From Terana coerulea (Eukaryota; Basidiomycota; Agaricomycetes; Polyporales; Phanerochaetaceae): DNA of 64,000 nt. The position numbers were made by a program, and so were the translations under genes. A model generated the notes under the pieces. The model made no database searches and had not been told where the DNA came from. It saw nothing but the letters and a program-made list of their open reading frames with translations. The first letter of the stretch is position 1, and each line of letters begins with the position of its first letter. Location: the NCBI GenBank assembly GCA_024811115.1, contig JAKOGH010001085.1:1-64000 (forward strand), in the 5' to 3' direction. Shown here in pieces: positions 33,430-45,647 of this stretch.

Positions 33430-34580
33430 ATGCGTTCAACATTCGCCGCATTCATTCTTCTCGCGCTCACCGTTCCCTCCTTCGCGCTTCCCACTCCTAA
33501 GGCAGCCCCTCAGGACGTCGACTCCCGTCCCGTTCTCCTTGCAGATCATCACGACATCGTCCCTCACGCCGACTACGTTAGTTCCAACTTCAAGAGACAG
33601 AACGGCGGCGATGCATCGTCTGGTGACTCTGGCGATGTCGATGGCGGCACCGGTGTCGATGGTGGTAAGTAGTTTACTGTCCCTTTTTGCGATGATTTGA
33701 CTTAATGATTTACATTCACAGGTGCTGGCGGCATGGGGGCACCACTACGTCCGGCACCGCTACTGGCGGAAGCGGACGCTGCACCGGCAGTGGCGGCAAC
33801 GCACAGTCGGGCGACGCAGGTTCAGCAAACGGCGGTGACTCCGTCACGAGCACAGCCGATACTGCCGGCGCCGCTGGTGCGGGTGGTATGGGCGGAACCA
33901 GCCAGAGCGGCAACGCCGTAGGCGGGGACGCTGGCGATGGTACCGATTGCACCGACGCTACCACTACCGATTCTTCCTTCACGACCGACGCCAACGACAC
34001 CAATGACACGTCCGATGCGAACGACAGCGACGACTCCTCAGACGGTACCGGTTCTGCAGACGATACAGACGACGCTTCCGACGATGAAGACTCCGAGTTT
34101 ATGCCTTACGCCGCCTACGTTGCCTTCGGCAAGAGACAGGATGGTGGTAACGCTGTCTCTGGGAGTTCGGGCAACGTCAACGGAGGCAGCGTCATCAACG
34201 AAGCTAGCGGCGACGGTACTGTTACCAACGACGGAGCTGGCACTTGTGAGTCTTCTTGCTCGTCAGTGTTTTCCTGTTACTCACAGCGCATTACAGCAAC
34301 TGGCGGTCAGGGTGGTCAGACCTCTTCAGGAACTGCCACCGGAGGAGATGGTAGCGGTAGCGGCAGCGGCGGCAATGCCACTTCCGGTTCTGCAGGCAAC
34401 GCGAACGGGGGAAGTTCCGTGAGCGAGGGCGGCAGCGTCACTAACTCTGACGGTGCTGGCGTGGGCGGTGCCGGCGGTACTAGCACCAGCGGCACTGCGA
34501 CTGGCGGCGAGGGTGGCAATGGCGTCGATAACTCCACGACCGACGCTTCATATGCCGATACGGGTTACTCTGGTTATTAG
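33430..34580 (+). CDS. secreted Gly/Ser/Asp-rich protein with two Kex2 sites and duplicated modules
   Basis: A classic signal peptide (MRSTFAAFILLALTVPSFA) is followed by a propeptide-like stretch and a Lys-Arg site before QNGGDASSG. A second Lys-Arg (FGKRQDGGNAVSGSSG) lies near the middle. After each KR comes the same order of motifs: Q(N/D)GG, SG-rich GNV/GDV, an intron, GG followed by SGTATGG, and SGGNA..SG.AG.ANGG. The halves are separated by an acidic Asp/Thr/Ser linker and YAAYVAFGKR. Only two cysteines are visible. Introns fall at equivalent points in both modules, indicating internal duplication. At 33735-33739 a run of five G is one base short, so the first module breaks frame there. 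I know no function; cell-wall, adhesion or peptide-precursor roles are guesses. Confidence 0.75.
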
Positions 34581-34937
34581 TAGTCTTGCCGATCGCCAAA
34601 AGTAGCTGTCGTGTAGCATAGTAGCAAAGGACATTATTGGACATTTTGTATATTGTACTGTACGAGAATTGTATCATCAAATCCCTTTTCCAAACCATCT
34701 TATGCGTGCATTCTCTGCGTCCTGACTGCAATCCCGACTGCCAACGTTGATACAATCCTTGGTTTCTTGCGCTATGATTGGCCGATGATCCATCTGATCC
34801 CCACGGGGCCCTCCGGTGAGCGGAGGGATCTAGATCCCAGTTTAGAGGACTCTGATAACGACCGCCGTGTGCTTGACAGATATGAGCCCGCTCTACGTTC
34901 CCCACTACCTCCTATCTCCTACATTCGACCGTCGAGC
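34581..34937. other. intergenic, UTRs and promoter
   Basis: 357 bp between two plus-strand genes. An open frame runs from 34653 into the next gene's start, but the part before 34938 has no support. Confidence 0.4.
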
Positions 34938-36351
34938 ATGTCGTTCGCAACAAGGGCAAGGCTAAGCGCGACGCGGGCCATTCGCGCACGTCGGGCGTAC
35001 GCTACCGTGACCGACGTGAGTAGCAGTGATTTTGATTTCATACTTGGAGGGCAGGTCTGACGGTCCGAGCGCGGAAGCAGACACCGTCGTTCAAGATACC
35101 ACTCATTGACTTCAGCAAGTTCCTGCAAGCTGGGTCGTCGGCTGAGAAACAGCGGACGGCAGATGAGATCGTTACTGGCTTCAAGGAGGTCGGGTTCATC
35201 TACCTCGATAAACATGGAATCCCCGACGCGACTGTGAAAGACGCGTTTGCAAAGGTGCGTCTCGTACTACGTGGACACGAACATGGGGAGTGACCTGCTT
35301 GTCCTTCCAGAGTGCCGAGTTCTTCAGTCTACCAAAGGCCGTCAAGGTACGTATATGCGCTCCACGCATTTCAACTGTTCGCGAAACATTAGACCGCGTC
35401 TGGCGTAATGCCAAGCTCCAAGCACAAACACCATTCGTGAGACCAAAAGCGCATCAAAGCAGTCTAATGTTTCGCAAACAGCTATCCTTAAGCTTCCTCC
35501 ATTGTCTAACCCACTCCTAGCAAGGTCTCGCATGGGAGGACCCCCGCTCCAACCGCGGGTACGTCGCCATCGGTCGCGAGCGGGTCACCCAGTCCGCCGA
35601 CGCGGACGAGATCGCGAAGCTGCGCGCCCAGGCGCCCGACACGAAGGAGAGCATGGAGATCGGCCGCGACTGGGACCCGACCTGGAAGAACCAGTGGCCG
35701 CACGAGGCCGACGCCCCGCGCTTCAAGCAGACCATGCTCGACTTCTACTCGACCTGCCACGGCCTACACGTCTACGTTATGCGCGCCATCGCGCTCGGCC
35801 TCAACCTCGACGAGACGTTTTTTGATCGGCTGGTGGACCAGCAGTGCCACAACCTACGGTTACTGTCCTATCCTCCGATCAAGACCAGCTTGTTGGAGCA
35901 AGACGGCCAGGCGCGGGCGGGTGCGCATTCGGATTACGGGACGCTGACGCTGTTGTTCCAAGACTCAGTTGGCGGACTCGAGGTGCAGAACCCGCACACC
36001 AAAGCGTACCAGGCTGCGCCGCCAATTGTGAGCTTACTTGTATTCCATCCACGACTGTCACTCATACGTGTCTCTCAGCCGGGCTCAATTGTGATCAACG
36101 CCGGTGACCTCCTCGCGCGATGGAGCAACGACGTCCTTCGTTCGACTCTCCATCGCGTAGTGGCGCCCCCTGCGCGCAAGGTCAGCGAGACAGAGGGCAT
36201 AACGCCTCAGAGGCAGTCGATAGCCTTCTTCTGCAACCCGAACTTCGACGCGTTGATCTCGTGCCTGCCAAACTGCGGACAACAGCCGAAGTACAAGCCA
36301 GTAACCACTGAAGACTACATCGTCGGAAGGTTATCAGCTACATACACTTAG
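34938..36351 (+). CDS. 2-oxoglutarate/Fe(II)-dependent oxygenase, isopenicillin-N-synthase-like
   Basis: Non-heme iron dioxygenase of the DIOX_N plus 2OG-FeII_Oxy type. The first exon is Arg/Ala-rich and could be a mitochondrial presequence. DIOX_N motifs: FKIPLIDFSKFLQ, EVGFIYLDKHGIPD, AEFFSLPKAVK and NRGYVAIGRER. The iron-binding facial triad is AHSDYGTLTLLFQD (His, Asp) and STLHRVV (distal His), and the 2OG-anchoring Arg is in RQSIAFF. Intron donors at 35254, 35346 and 36028 are normal. The first intron (35016 region) cannot be joined in frame with a normal length; a 35-nt intron or a one-base error would be needed. Substrate unknown. Confidence 0.85.
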
Positions 36352-36382
36352 ATATTGTACAATTGTGCAGGGGTTCAGGAAT

Positions 36383-39300
36383 TTATCTATGCTGGAATTG
36401 CACCCAATTGACAGGGCCCACATGTCTTGAATGAGTCACACCCACCTCTACTTCTCCCTGAATGCTTGTCAACGGCACCAACGACGGTCTACCAGCACGA
36501 AACCACGGTCAGTAATTCCTCTGGAATGTCAATCTCACCGACACACCGTCCATGAGCACACTGAAACGGCAATGCCGTTGCGCAGAGCTCCCGCACCAGC
36601 CGTCGGCACCGCTCCAAGCTCAACGTGTCATTGAACATGATTGCACCTCTGCACGCCTTCGAGTTCACCAGCTCCTGGAAGCTCCTGCGGGCACCATTGC
36701 ATCGGTCTCTGCCAGGATGCATGGTTTGTGTTGCTCAAGGGAGACTTGCATGAGAGCACTGAGGCGGCAAGGCTCGACCCGCTGAGATCGCAGAGATAGG
36801 ATTTGACGAGGTCGCGTAGATGGTCACCGGAGAGCAGCTATGGCATGTTCCTCCTTAACTAGCGATCACAGAAAGGTGCAGGTTACTCACTTTGTCAGCA
36901 ACGACCTCAGGCACCCCCGCACCTCAATTTGTACGTAGCCGCTATCTTCATTCGTACGAGTCTTACCATGCCATGGAAACAGCAAATCGTCTTCATCGGT
37001 ATCACCAACTGCTTCCGGCAATGCGCAAAATTCGACACCCCACCGTCGAAACGCCTTCTCAATGACCACTGACCCCGCAAGGATCTGCACCTCGTGCCTC
37101 GTGAGGAGCACCTTTGCTGGTGGATCCAACATGCGGACCTCCGGACCACCTGCATCCTCGTCATCCCCCAGTGGCCGCGCAAACCCAGCGCACAGCACTT
37201 GCATAAACCGCTCGACCCGTACACGCTCGTCCGCCGCGTGCTGGTCAATGAGCACAAGCGTACCACCGTCCCCTGTCTCCGAAATAAAGTTCTCCGCCGC
37301 GCCAGCAGGAGAACCGCCGGGGATGACGCACGCAATAAACTTGTGGTCGACCTGCGCCAGGACCACTGCCGCGCGCAGGTCCGCAGCGGAGAACTGCGCG
37401 AGCTGAACCTGCGTTCGCGAGAGCGTGTCGGCCTGGTTGCGGAATGAGGGGTGGCGCTGAATGGAATGACAGTGATGGCCCGAGTCTCCCATGGATTCGA
37501 CGAATGTCGAAGACAACGACAGGGATGGGATTTTCGACGCCTTCAGGACATATGCTTGGTTCGCACCCAACGCTTGCTGTATCCATGCCGGAGCTTCCTC
37601 TGCCGTTTCCTGTTCGTTTCCCTTCCCAAATGAGAACTTGGACTCCAACGTGCGCCGCGACTGCACGCGCCGGCTCTCGGGAATGCCATGGTTGGGTGCC
37701 GCGCTGAGAGGGTACGAGTTACCCGTGCGTTGGTCTACGATGAACACTTTGCCGGAGCGGGGATCTGTCCATAGCACCTCTGCCTCGCTCTCGTCGCCTG
37801 CTTGAGTATTTCCCGGGTTCACCACCGGTAGTCGAGCAGCGTCTGACTGCACGGGTATGCGAGGTCGCTTGGCAGCGGCTCGGTTCAGGTTTCGGCTTTC
37901 GGAGACTTCTCGTCTCTTCCGAGGTGACCGTGGCAATGACCTGCCAGTGCCGCTAACCGGTACTTCCACTTTGAAATGATGCCTGACGAGGAACGAGTGA
38001 ACCACAAATGACAGGAAAGACGCCACTGCGACATTGTTCTACCATGAAGTTAATATCGCCGTACCGAATAGTACGACTGCCGAAGTGCGTACCTGCAGAT
38101 GGACAGCCGTCTTTCCAGGCTCTACACAATTATCGACTTGCCGCGGAGGAATGGTTATGTTCAGGGCATATACAGGCTTCTTTTCTGACCGACGAGGTGA
38201 GTTACGGATTCTATCTAGCGGCTGTGATAGTTGGCTATATTCATCTAGTGCCTGTCAAAACCCAGGTTTGTCAACTTGCAATGATGATGTTTGTTGAAGG
38301 ATATGTTTTACCGTTCTCCCAAATGAGCTTGAGCTGAAACTGGACTCCATAAGCCGGTGTAGGTCACAATGACTCATAAGATGTTTATTGATATCTTTGA
38401 TGGCAATACGTCAGGGTGAATTTCTTGGAACGCGACAAAATCAACGCAATGGCTTACACAAGTATTGATATGCCTTGAAAACAAGCGAGCTCTACATTAG
38501 GATGTATTTCTCAGCATTTGTGGGTAAGTGCTCACCTTGGACGTGGCGCCATTGAGGCTGATAAAACCTTGGATCATGAGTCCATCATGGCTCTCGTCGA
38601 TTGTATCTGCATGCTAGGGCATATTCTGTAAGAGTTATCCTTTTTCTCTGAGCCGGCCGAACCAACCTCTACAAGTGCACGCCCAAACAGATGTCGGAAT
38701 GCATGTACAGTTGACGAAGTCTACAGCAGATTATAATTCAGCATGTGTAGGGACTGTGTAGCATCAAGAGTCACTTTGGGTATCTTCAATATCCGACCAG
38801 CGTCCAAACGACTGGGAACAGCTTTACGGGTATCTTCTAGCGAGAACGATACATGCGGAAAAACAAGTGCGAGAGCTTCAATGTCTTTGCGGATAAGTTC
38901 TACGGTGCGTTGAGGGACTGGATGAGAGCGACGTCGAATTGGAAGCTATGCCGCAATCAGACGTTGACAAGACGATTTCGGACAAGGCACATACATTATA
39001 GAAAGCATCACGAATACAGACGGTGGTTCCTTGAGATTCACGACGCCAACGAACAGCAGGGCCATTATACAAACTGGTACCACCCTGTGGCATTCAGGAG
39101 CATGTACAAATGTGAAGGAGCGCACGTCGATACCTTCAGTATGATTGACCAAGTTTCGCTTGACCTCCGAGTACGAGAGCAAATCTCAAGACAAGATAGG
39201 TCGGCAGCCGATGCTAAAGCTGGACATAGAGTTCAGCGTCATCATTTATATCTTGAAGCAGCACCAGTCACCTTCTCCACGGAACCCAAAAGTAGAGACT

Positions 39301-39635
39301 TCTCCCAAAGATTCGGCTGTGTACGCTTTCGAGGTCGCTGCGTGACAATTAGTTGCAGCGATACAACCTGACGCTCAGTGGAACACACCGTATCTCCCAG
39401 CATCTTCCAAGACAGTCATGTCTTTCCTAGCCATCCCCTTGCCATCATCTCTGACCCAGCATGACCATTCCTCACAGTTCACGCCGACGTCGACTTGGCC
39501 AGCATCGGCGTCCAACGCATTCTGCACCAATTCCGCGACAAGTTGAGGTAAAGATACGAGGATCTGCGTCGAGCGTAGTTTAGAACGAGTGGCTTCAGGG
39601 AGTTGCTGCAGCTCGTTGGATGCTGCAGCCGCCAT
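36383..39635 (-). CDS. MLH3: DNA mismatch repair / meiotic recombination protein MLH3
   Basis: MutL homologue pairing with MLH1 in mismatch repair and crossover resolution. N-terminal GHKL ATPase: LPQLVAELVQNALDAD, DDGKGMARKDM, then GFRGEA across exons, GTTVCIRDAFYN and LPIRRRSHPVPQRTVELI. Next comes ESHDGLMIQGFISLNGATSK, and then HCDLHRLMESSFSSSSFG. The C-terminal domain has the endonuclease motif DQHAADERVRVE (DQHA-x2-E-x4-E), then ACRGAIMFNDTLSL, FQCAHGRPSLVPL; the last two supply conserved metal-binding residues. About a dozen short exons, all with GT...AG ends where checked. The final intron moves the end to HGRPSL... and the stop to 36383, only 31 bp from the convergent oxygenase stop. 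No frame breaks. Confidence 0.93.
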
Positions 39636-39915
39636 CTAGGGTGGACATCCTCGGTGACAAGACGCAAGTTCTCTTCCCCGCCAATCATCGTCACCGTTGT
39701 CTCGATTATGGGCGCTACTTGGGCAAAGCAGTCGGCGCCTCCCCGCACGCTCCCACAGCTTGGCGCAGCTTCGCATGCACATTCACCCCGTCCTTGCTCA
39801 CGACTTCCACCACCGAGACCTCAAGACCTCATCTACGACTTTACCTCAAACACTTTCCACATCGTAGCATTGTATCAAAGTTTGAAAGGACAACAAGAGA
39901 TTGACGCATTGCACG
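39636..39915. promoter_or_regulatory. divergent promoter region, MLH3 / CMD-like gene
   Basis: 280 bp between opposite-strand start codons. No TATA box seen. A plus-strand open frame crosses it but lacks support. Confidence 0.45.
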
Positions 39916-40676
39916 ATGCCTCGGGTACCGTACCAGTTTCCCGAGCCTGGCACATCCTCGATAGCAGATGCGATACGAGAGCGCAGAGAAGGCGGCAAGC
40001 TTTACGAGCTCGATGGTGCTTTGTACGTGCCATCACATCGCTGGCCTTATTTTCCAATATTTACCGCATACATAGGCTTAATGCCCCTGAGCTTGCGGCA
40101 GGATACAGCAGTCTCCTGAAAGCGGTGAGACTGGAGAATAGTTTGCCTGCAGATATCCGAGAACTTATAGTGAGTAGTAGCAAAACGGCATAACTATATG
40201 CACGAAGTAACTTCGCTGTCTTTGCCAGATTCTACGGGTTGCTGCATTGAATAACGCTTCATACGAGTGGTAAATAAGCCCTTCTGCGCTCGTGCGAAGG
40301 CAAGATCATGGCTGAATCGGAGATTACAGGATCAAAGCACGAGCCCATAGGAAGGAGTGCAGGTCTCACAAGTCAACAGCTTACCGTCATTCGCGACAGC
40401 TCCACGTCTCTTACAGATAATGTCGACCCAAGGGAGGACATCCTTTCGGAGTTACAGAAGGCTGCGCTGGCCTTCACCGACTGGTCCACGAAGAATGTGC
40501 ATGTTCCACTGCCGGTCTTCGGCTCCCTCAAGACACTGCTAAATGATAAACAAGTCGTAGAAGTGACTATTACTGTGGCCACCTACAACATGGTCTCTCG
40601 ATTTCTAGTGGCGTTGGATGTAGCCGACGCAGCTGGCTTAGAGGTCCCGCAGGTTCTCGCCGAAAACGAGCTGTAG
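39916..40676 (+). CDS. carboxymuconolactone-decarboxylase/AhpD-like protein
   Basis: Alpha-helical CMD fold. MPRVPYQFPEPGTSS and IADAIRERREGGKLYELD begin exon 1 (39916-40022). Exon 2 (40076-40170) has LLNAPELAAGYSSLLKAVRL and LPADIRELI, typical of CMD proteins in Agaricomycetes. Then LRVAALNNASYEW, HEPIGRSAGLT, and the C-terminal exon VVEVTITVATYNMVSRFLVALDV. The redox CxxC of AhpD is not present, as in many fungal members, so peroxidase activity should not be assumed. The junction after YEW (about 40262 to 40325) cannot be joined in phase from the bases given; an indel or a different exon edge is possible. Function unknown. Confidence 0.78.
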
Positions 40677-41403
40677 TGAGCGTCTACCGTATGTCTTGGT
40701 GCTCAGATCTCAAAGCTAACGTCCGTACAGAGGGCCATAGCACCATCCCAGCCGTGAAACGTAGCAGCGTACACAGGCCTGGAGATAAAAGAACGTACGA
40801 ATTCTCCAATATCAACATGACATCTCGCAAGAATGGCTCAATGACCAAACGAGCCCAGGAGGTGGAGTTCCGCGGCCGTCTTAGTTCGTCCGGTCTCCGA
40901 GGTTCCTTGTACTTGAATGTGAACAACATAGCTCAAGATAATGCCTCAAGTACTGCCAATTTCGAAAGCGTCGGATGACTGAGGGAGGAGCGTTTCGAGT
41001 GGAGGATGGTTGGGCGAGTTGGAGGACGAGATGCAAGTTGTTGCCTGAGCCCGCCCTGCTCGCAGCTGTCAAGTTTCCCCGTCGATGCCACGGCTCAACG
41101 AAGGCTATGTAAAGCCAGCACGTGCAACACGCGTCTTGGATGCATTCGGGCAGCGATGTCTTTTTATTTGTTTCTGTGGGTCCACCATCTCTCGCCTAGC
41201 GAACTTTACCACGGTTCGAAACGCTACTTTACCGCTCTTTCCTCCGTCCCTTCTCCTCGTCTTTCCTTCAGCCTCGACTGTCAAGTTCCCGCTCGACGGC
41301 TCGTTGGAGGCCTTACGCCTAGTCACGCTAGTCCAGCACACGACGCTCCCTGTATCAAGAACGACCTCCAACTCACGCAAGCAACGACCTCAAGCTATAC
41401 AAC
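40677..41403. other. intergenic and leader of the next gene
   Basis: Between two plus-strand genes. CT-rich from about 41210 to 41300, which suits a leader. No coding exon supported. Confidence 0.45.
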
Positions 41404-44400
41404 ATGCTTCCCCTCGTACCGACACTCGCCCTGGCCTTCGTCTCGTTCTCATCCTCGGCTTTCGTCATTCTTCGACTGGTAATACCGATTTTACCTCCCC
41501 ACCCTCTCAGTAGGCGTGTTCGTCCAGTATGTGGTAGTGGTTCTGCTTCCACGACACAAGTGCTAATGACATGCGCTTTGAAGTCCGAGTTCGGACTTCC
41601 TAACTTTAGGACCCTTTCCCCCGCAGATAAGAGCCACATTTGGCTCGCTTCATGTGACATAGTTGCGCTTGGAATCTTCGTCTGGCAGGCCATTGCGGAA
41701 TACCTCGGCGGTACGACTGGTCACGCTATCATCAACGACCCCGGCTCTGCTGTACGACTATGGATCGCCACCACACTTAGACAATCATGTTTGCTCATCG
41801 TGGCGGCCCTCACCCTCCTTCATGTTCGTATGGGACACCCAGTCTCTTTCGGCAAGAAGCATTGGATGCTCTGGGCCCCCACAATGCTCCTTGCGCTCAC
41901 CTCGACAGCGCTCGCTGGCATCCTCGCTGGGGCAGGAGCGGAGAGTTTCTTCTGGGGTCTCATTGGATATTCGGCTTCCATCGCAGTAATGGGCAGCGTA
42001 GCGTTCGCGTGCCTCATAGGCACTTTGGTCATCATCCGCCGCAACCTCGCTGCACTCAACGACATGCGCGACCCATGGCCACCTGCGAAGGCTGAAGAGA
42101 AGCCAAGGCCCTCTTTCGCTACTGAAGAGGTGAATATGATCAAGGATGGTAGCTCGTGGATTACATCTCATGCGAGTTCACGCCGTGATTCTATCTCGGC
42201 CTTCTCTTTCTCGACTCACCACACCCACCACTCCCGTGTGCCCTCCAATGCAAGCTCCCGCGTGAACCTGCATCCGAACGTCGCGTCGTACCCATCCATC
42301 CCGCCGAAATCGTCGTTCTGGTTCAACCCTGCTACTCCAGGTGCAGGTCATGGCCGGCAGTCGCCCGTCCCTCCTGTTCCCCCGTTGCCTGCTCCGTACC
42401 GGCCTGCTTCGCCCACATACAACGTCGACGATGACCAGGATCCTTTTAGACGCGTTGACCCCCGACTCCGCAATGGGTCACAGTCGTCATGGCTCTCTGA
42501 GCCTAGGGGATGGCAATACGAGCCTACACTCTCGACGTGGTCCTTCCCCGCTTCGCACAGTTCTCATGCCGGATCTCCCTACCCATCCAGCCCCGATCTC
42601 CGCACAGAGTTTCTGCGTACTGACCTCAACCTACCGTCCACTGCTGTGTCCCGCCCCAACACTCCTGCTATGAATGGCGCCGATGTCCTTGGCGGGTATG
42701 GTTATGCGCCTGAGGCGGCCAACGCTGAGAACGGTGGAAATGTGTCGGCTTCTATGAACGGAGGTGAAGTCGATGTGTCCTTTTACCGAGCAATCGGTTG
42801 GCTGGTTACCATCTGGGTGCCCATGGTAAGCCAATCAGTTAATTCATGATAGCCGGCTGCTTACTTTTCCTTCATATTACAGGGCCTCGCGATCCCTTAC
42901 TATCTGACGACCCAGCTTAAGGCCGACTCCACTGTCACTTCTCTGCTGCTGGTCTTGTCCGTCACGGTTTCCTCCCCGCTGCTCGCCGCCAACATCCTGT
43001 TCCGTTCTCCTCTGCCCATCCCGTCCGGTCTTTTCGACGCTCCGGCTGACCCGCCGTCCGTCGTCATGCGTGCACCATCACCCGTCAGCTCCCGTGCGGA
43101 ACCTGTCATTCGCGAGTACAAGCAGACCGGAAGCAGCTGCACGGTCGTCGAAGGCCGTCGCAGCGGCGATGTTTGGCTCACCAACGGCGATGCTGTCGAA
43201 GGCAAGGGAAAGGTTGCTCGTGCTCTCACTCTCCTGCATCCGAAGCCTAAGCTGGTCGTCCTTCCGTCCCAAGAAGAGAAGTTCAAGGATGGCGAGTTCA
43301 CGCCTCCCCTGCCTATCCAGGATGTTGAAGATCAAAGTGTACCGCCGACGCCTCAAAGCCATCACCCGGGTGAGCTCGGTATGCAACACAGGGAGATGGG
43401 TATGCGCAAGAAGGATTCCAAGGCTTCGTCGTACTACTCTGGCACGGATGACAGCGTAGCCTTCGCCACCAAGATCATGGTCGCTCAAAGGCATTACTCC
43501 GCTCTCGCGATGACCATGGTTCTGCCACCTTCTCCCGAGCGTCGCGCTTCTCAGGATATGGGCGCTACCACCGGTGTAGACATCGTCGAGAACAAGCGTC
43601 ACAGTCATCTCCGTGCCCGCTCCGTCACGTCTATCAACTCCGACGTGCCCCGCTCGGCCATCAGCCCGCCGCCGTCTTCGCCTCTCCCGCCCACACCGCC
43701 CACACTCAAGAACTTCAAGGCTGCTTCGGCTTCTAGGCGTGCCATCCACAGGAAGTCCTACTCGTCGATCGTCTCCGCAGAAGAGTTCTCGTTTGGCCCC
43801 ATCGACAGCGATGACACGAAGGAGATTGATGCCCTTTCTGCTGGGTTGTTGCCACTGCTCATACCTGGACTGAAAGTCGGCGGCGATATGAAGATTACGG
43901 AGAGCTGGAAGAGGACGCCTTCGCTTACGTCGCACAATGGCAGGAACAGAAAGAGCCGTGTCCCCTCAGAGCTTGGTGGCATGTCGGGCGAGTTCACGTC
44001 TCCGCAGTTCCACTCGACACCCCACACCCGTAAGGCGAACACCCAAACCAGAGCTAGGAAGACATCCGCGCACAAGAAGAATCACTTCAGTCTCCCCAGG
44101 TGAGTCACGTATGCCAGTTCAGTGGGACATCTGTCTAACTCAACACAGTCTTAGCCTCGGAAAGGATGGTCTCCACGCTCTGTCGGCATCTATCAACCGT
44201 GTACTTGATACGAGATTTGACCAGTATACTGCTGTCGAGTCGGAAGTGAAGGAGGACAGCCGCAGGAACACCGTTGTGTACGGCGGAGAATACCTCAACG
44301 CTGTCCGTGAAGAGGACGAGAGTTCTCGCCCGACGTCTCCTGGCTTCACCACCGGCTTCCCCGAGAGCCTGGACATCCCCCTCAGTGTCAACACCGCACG

Positions 44401-45114
44401 GAACTCCCTGGCCACACTCATCTCCGCTTTGGATCAAGAGCTCAAGATTCCTCCGCCCTCAGCGGCGTCTGAGGTGACCCTCTTCGACTTCGACCCCAGT
44501 GCTGACGGCGTGTCTTCAAGCACTCCGCACGAGTCGAAGACGCAGCCCGCCAAACGCCGTTCTGCCATGTCCGTCTCTGAGGATGCTCCGCCTGTCCCGG
44601 CTCTCCCTCCAAAGACTTCCCGCCGCTCGAGCATCGTGTACATCAAGTCTGACGAGAACGCCGCCCCTGCACCCTCGTCCTCCGTCTCAGACCTTGGCAG
44701 CGGCCGCACGTCCCCCTCGATCCGCCCTCTCGCACCCAAGCCGAAGGCCAACAAGCTCCGCCTCAAGAAGGTCGCCGACCAGGAGAACGCCGTGCCCTCG
44801 CCGAAGGGCCTGCGCCCGCTCTCGCTCTTGCAGGACCGCGACCAGAACCGCGGGCCGGTTCAGGAGACGGCGCAGACGACCAAGCCGCTGAGCCTCGGCA
44901 AGAGCGCGAAGGCGAACGCCAGCCGCGCCAACGCGGAGAACGGCCCCCGAAGCGCGAGTCGAGCTTCAAGCGGGCGTTGAAGCCGCTGAAGCTCGTGCGC
45001 AGCGAGACGACGAAGCAGCGTGCAACGCTCAGAGAGAACGAGGTCCTCCCCGACGTTGTGGTGCGCCCGCCGTCGGATGGCCAGCACATCGGCTTCTCAT
45101 ACACCTTCCGGTAA
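41404..45114 (+). CDS. large orphan membrane protein with long Ser/Pro-rich cytosolic regions
   Basis: About 1,200 residues in four exons. The N-terminus (residues 1-220) has about six hydrophobic segments, including TLALAFVSFSSSAFVILRLV, IVALGIFVWQAIAEYLGG, LLIVAALTLLHV, PTMLLALTSTALAGILAG and SIAVMGSVAFACLIGTLVII. A Ser/Pro/His-rich loop of about 250 residues follows, then two more helices (AIGWLVTIWVPMGLAIPYYL, SLLLVLSVTVSSPLLAANIL) and a tail of about 700 residues rich in Ser, Pro and Lys/Arg. I recall no function; it looks like a basidiomycete-restricted family. Introns at 41530-41579, 42825-42882 and 44101-44149 are clean. A run of five C at 44944-44948 is one base short; restoring the frame gives a basic tail and a stop at 45112-45114. 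Confidence 0.75.
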
Positions 45115-45647
45115 ACAAGACAATGACTTTCTTGATCATGTTCATACGATCTTGCTCTCTGGTGCCTAATCCCCTCTGGTAACTTTGGGTTCCTGATTGC
45201 TCTTGAACGAACCCCCTATGCTATATATGCTCCCTATCTCTCATCTCACTGCTGTTTCATTATACGTATATACTGCCTACGATGTCCCATATGCTTTGTT
45301 ATTCCCTCTCGCCTTTACTGCTGTCGATCCTGCTTCTTTTGCATCTGCTTGCATCTGCTATTCCTTCCGTAGGGCCCTGCTATGCTCTTACGCAACGCTT
45401 CGCAAGTCGAAGTTCATCTCGAAGCCTCATTTCTACGATTGCATGGTTATCACGTAGCTATTGTACGCCGAGCGTACTAACGTTTAGAACGAATAGTGCA
45501 TAGACACTTGCCCCCAACGAATGTATGTAGCACTGAAGTAGTATAACCAAGTCGCTTTAAATTATTCTTGACCGATTAAAGAGCGTGTCGTTTTGCTCCG
45601 GTTGACATTGTTGAGTACCAGTACAATACAAGCGTCCCTCGTATGCT
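45115..45647. other. convergent 3' UTR region
   Basis: Between the convergent ends of the orphan membrane protein and THOC3. CT-rich 45180-45440, without a supported exon. Confidence 0.45.

Noticed and set aside
38300..39370. Suspected transposon insertion in MLH3 because of long non-coding-looking stretch
   Set aside because: Splicing short exons by eye recovers continuous MLH3 motifs (GFRGEA, IRDAFYN, QGFISLNGATSK) with ordinary introns.
40402..40560. AhpD-type CxxC redox motif in the CMD-like protein
   Set aside because: No CxxC in any frame of the CMD exons, so peroxidase function is not claimed.
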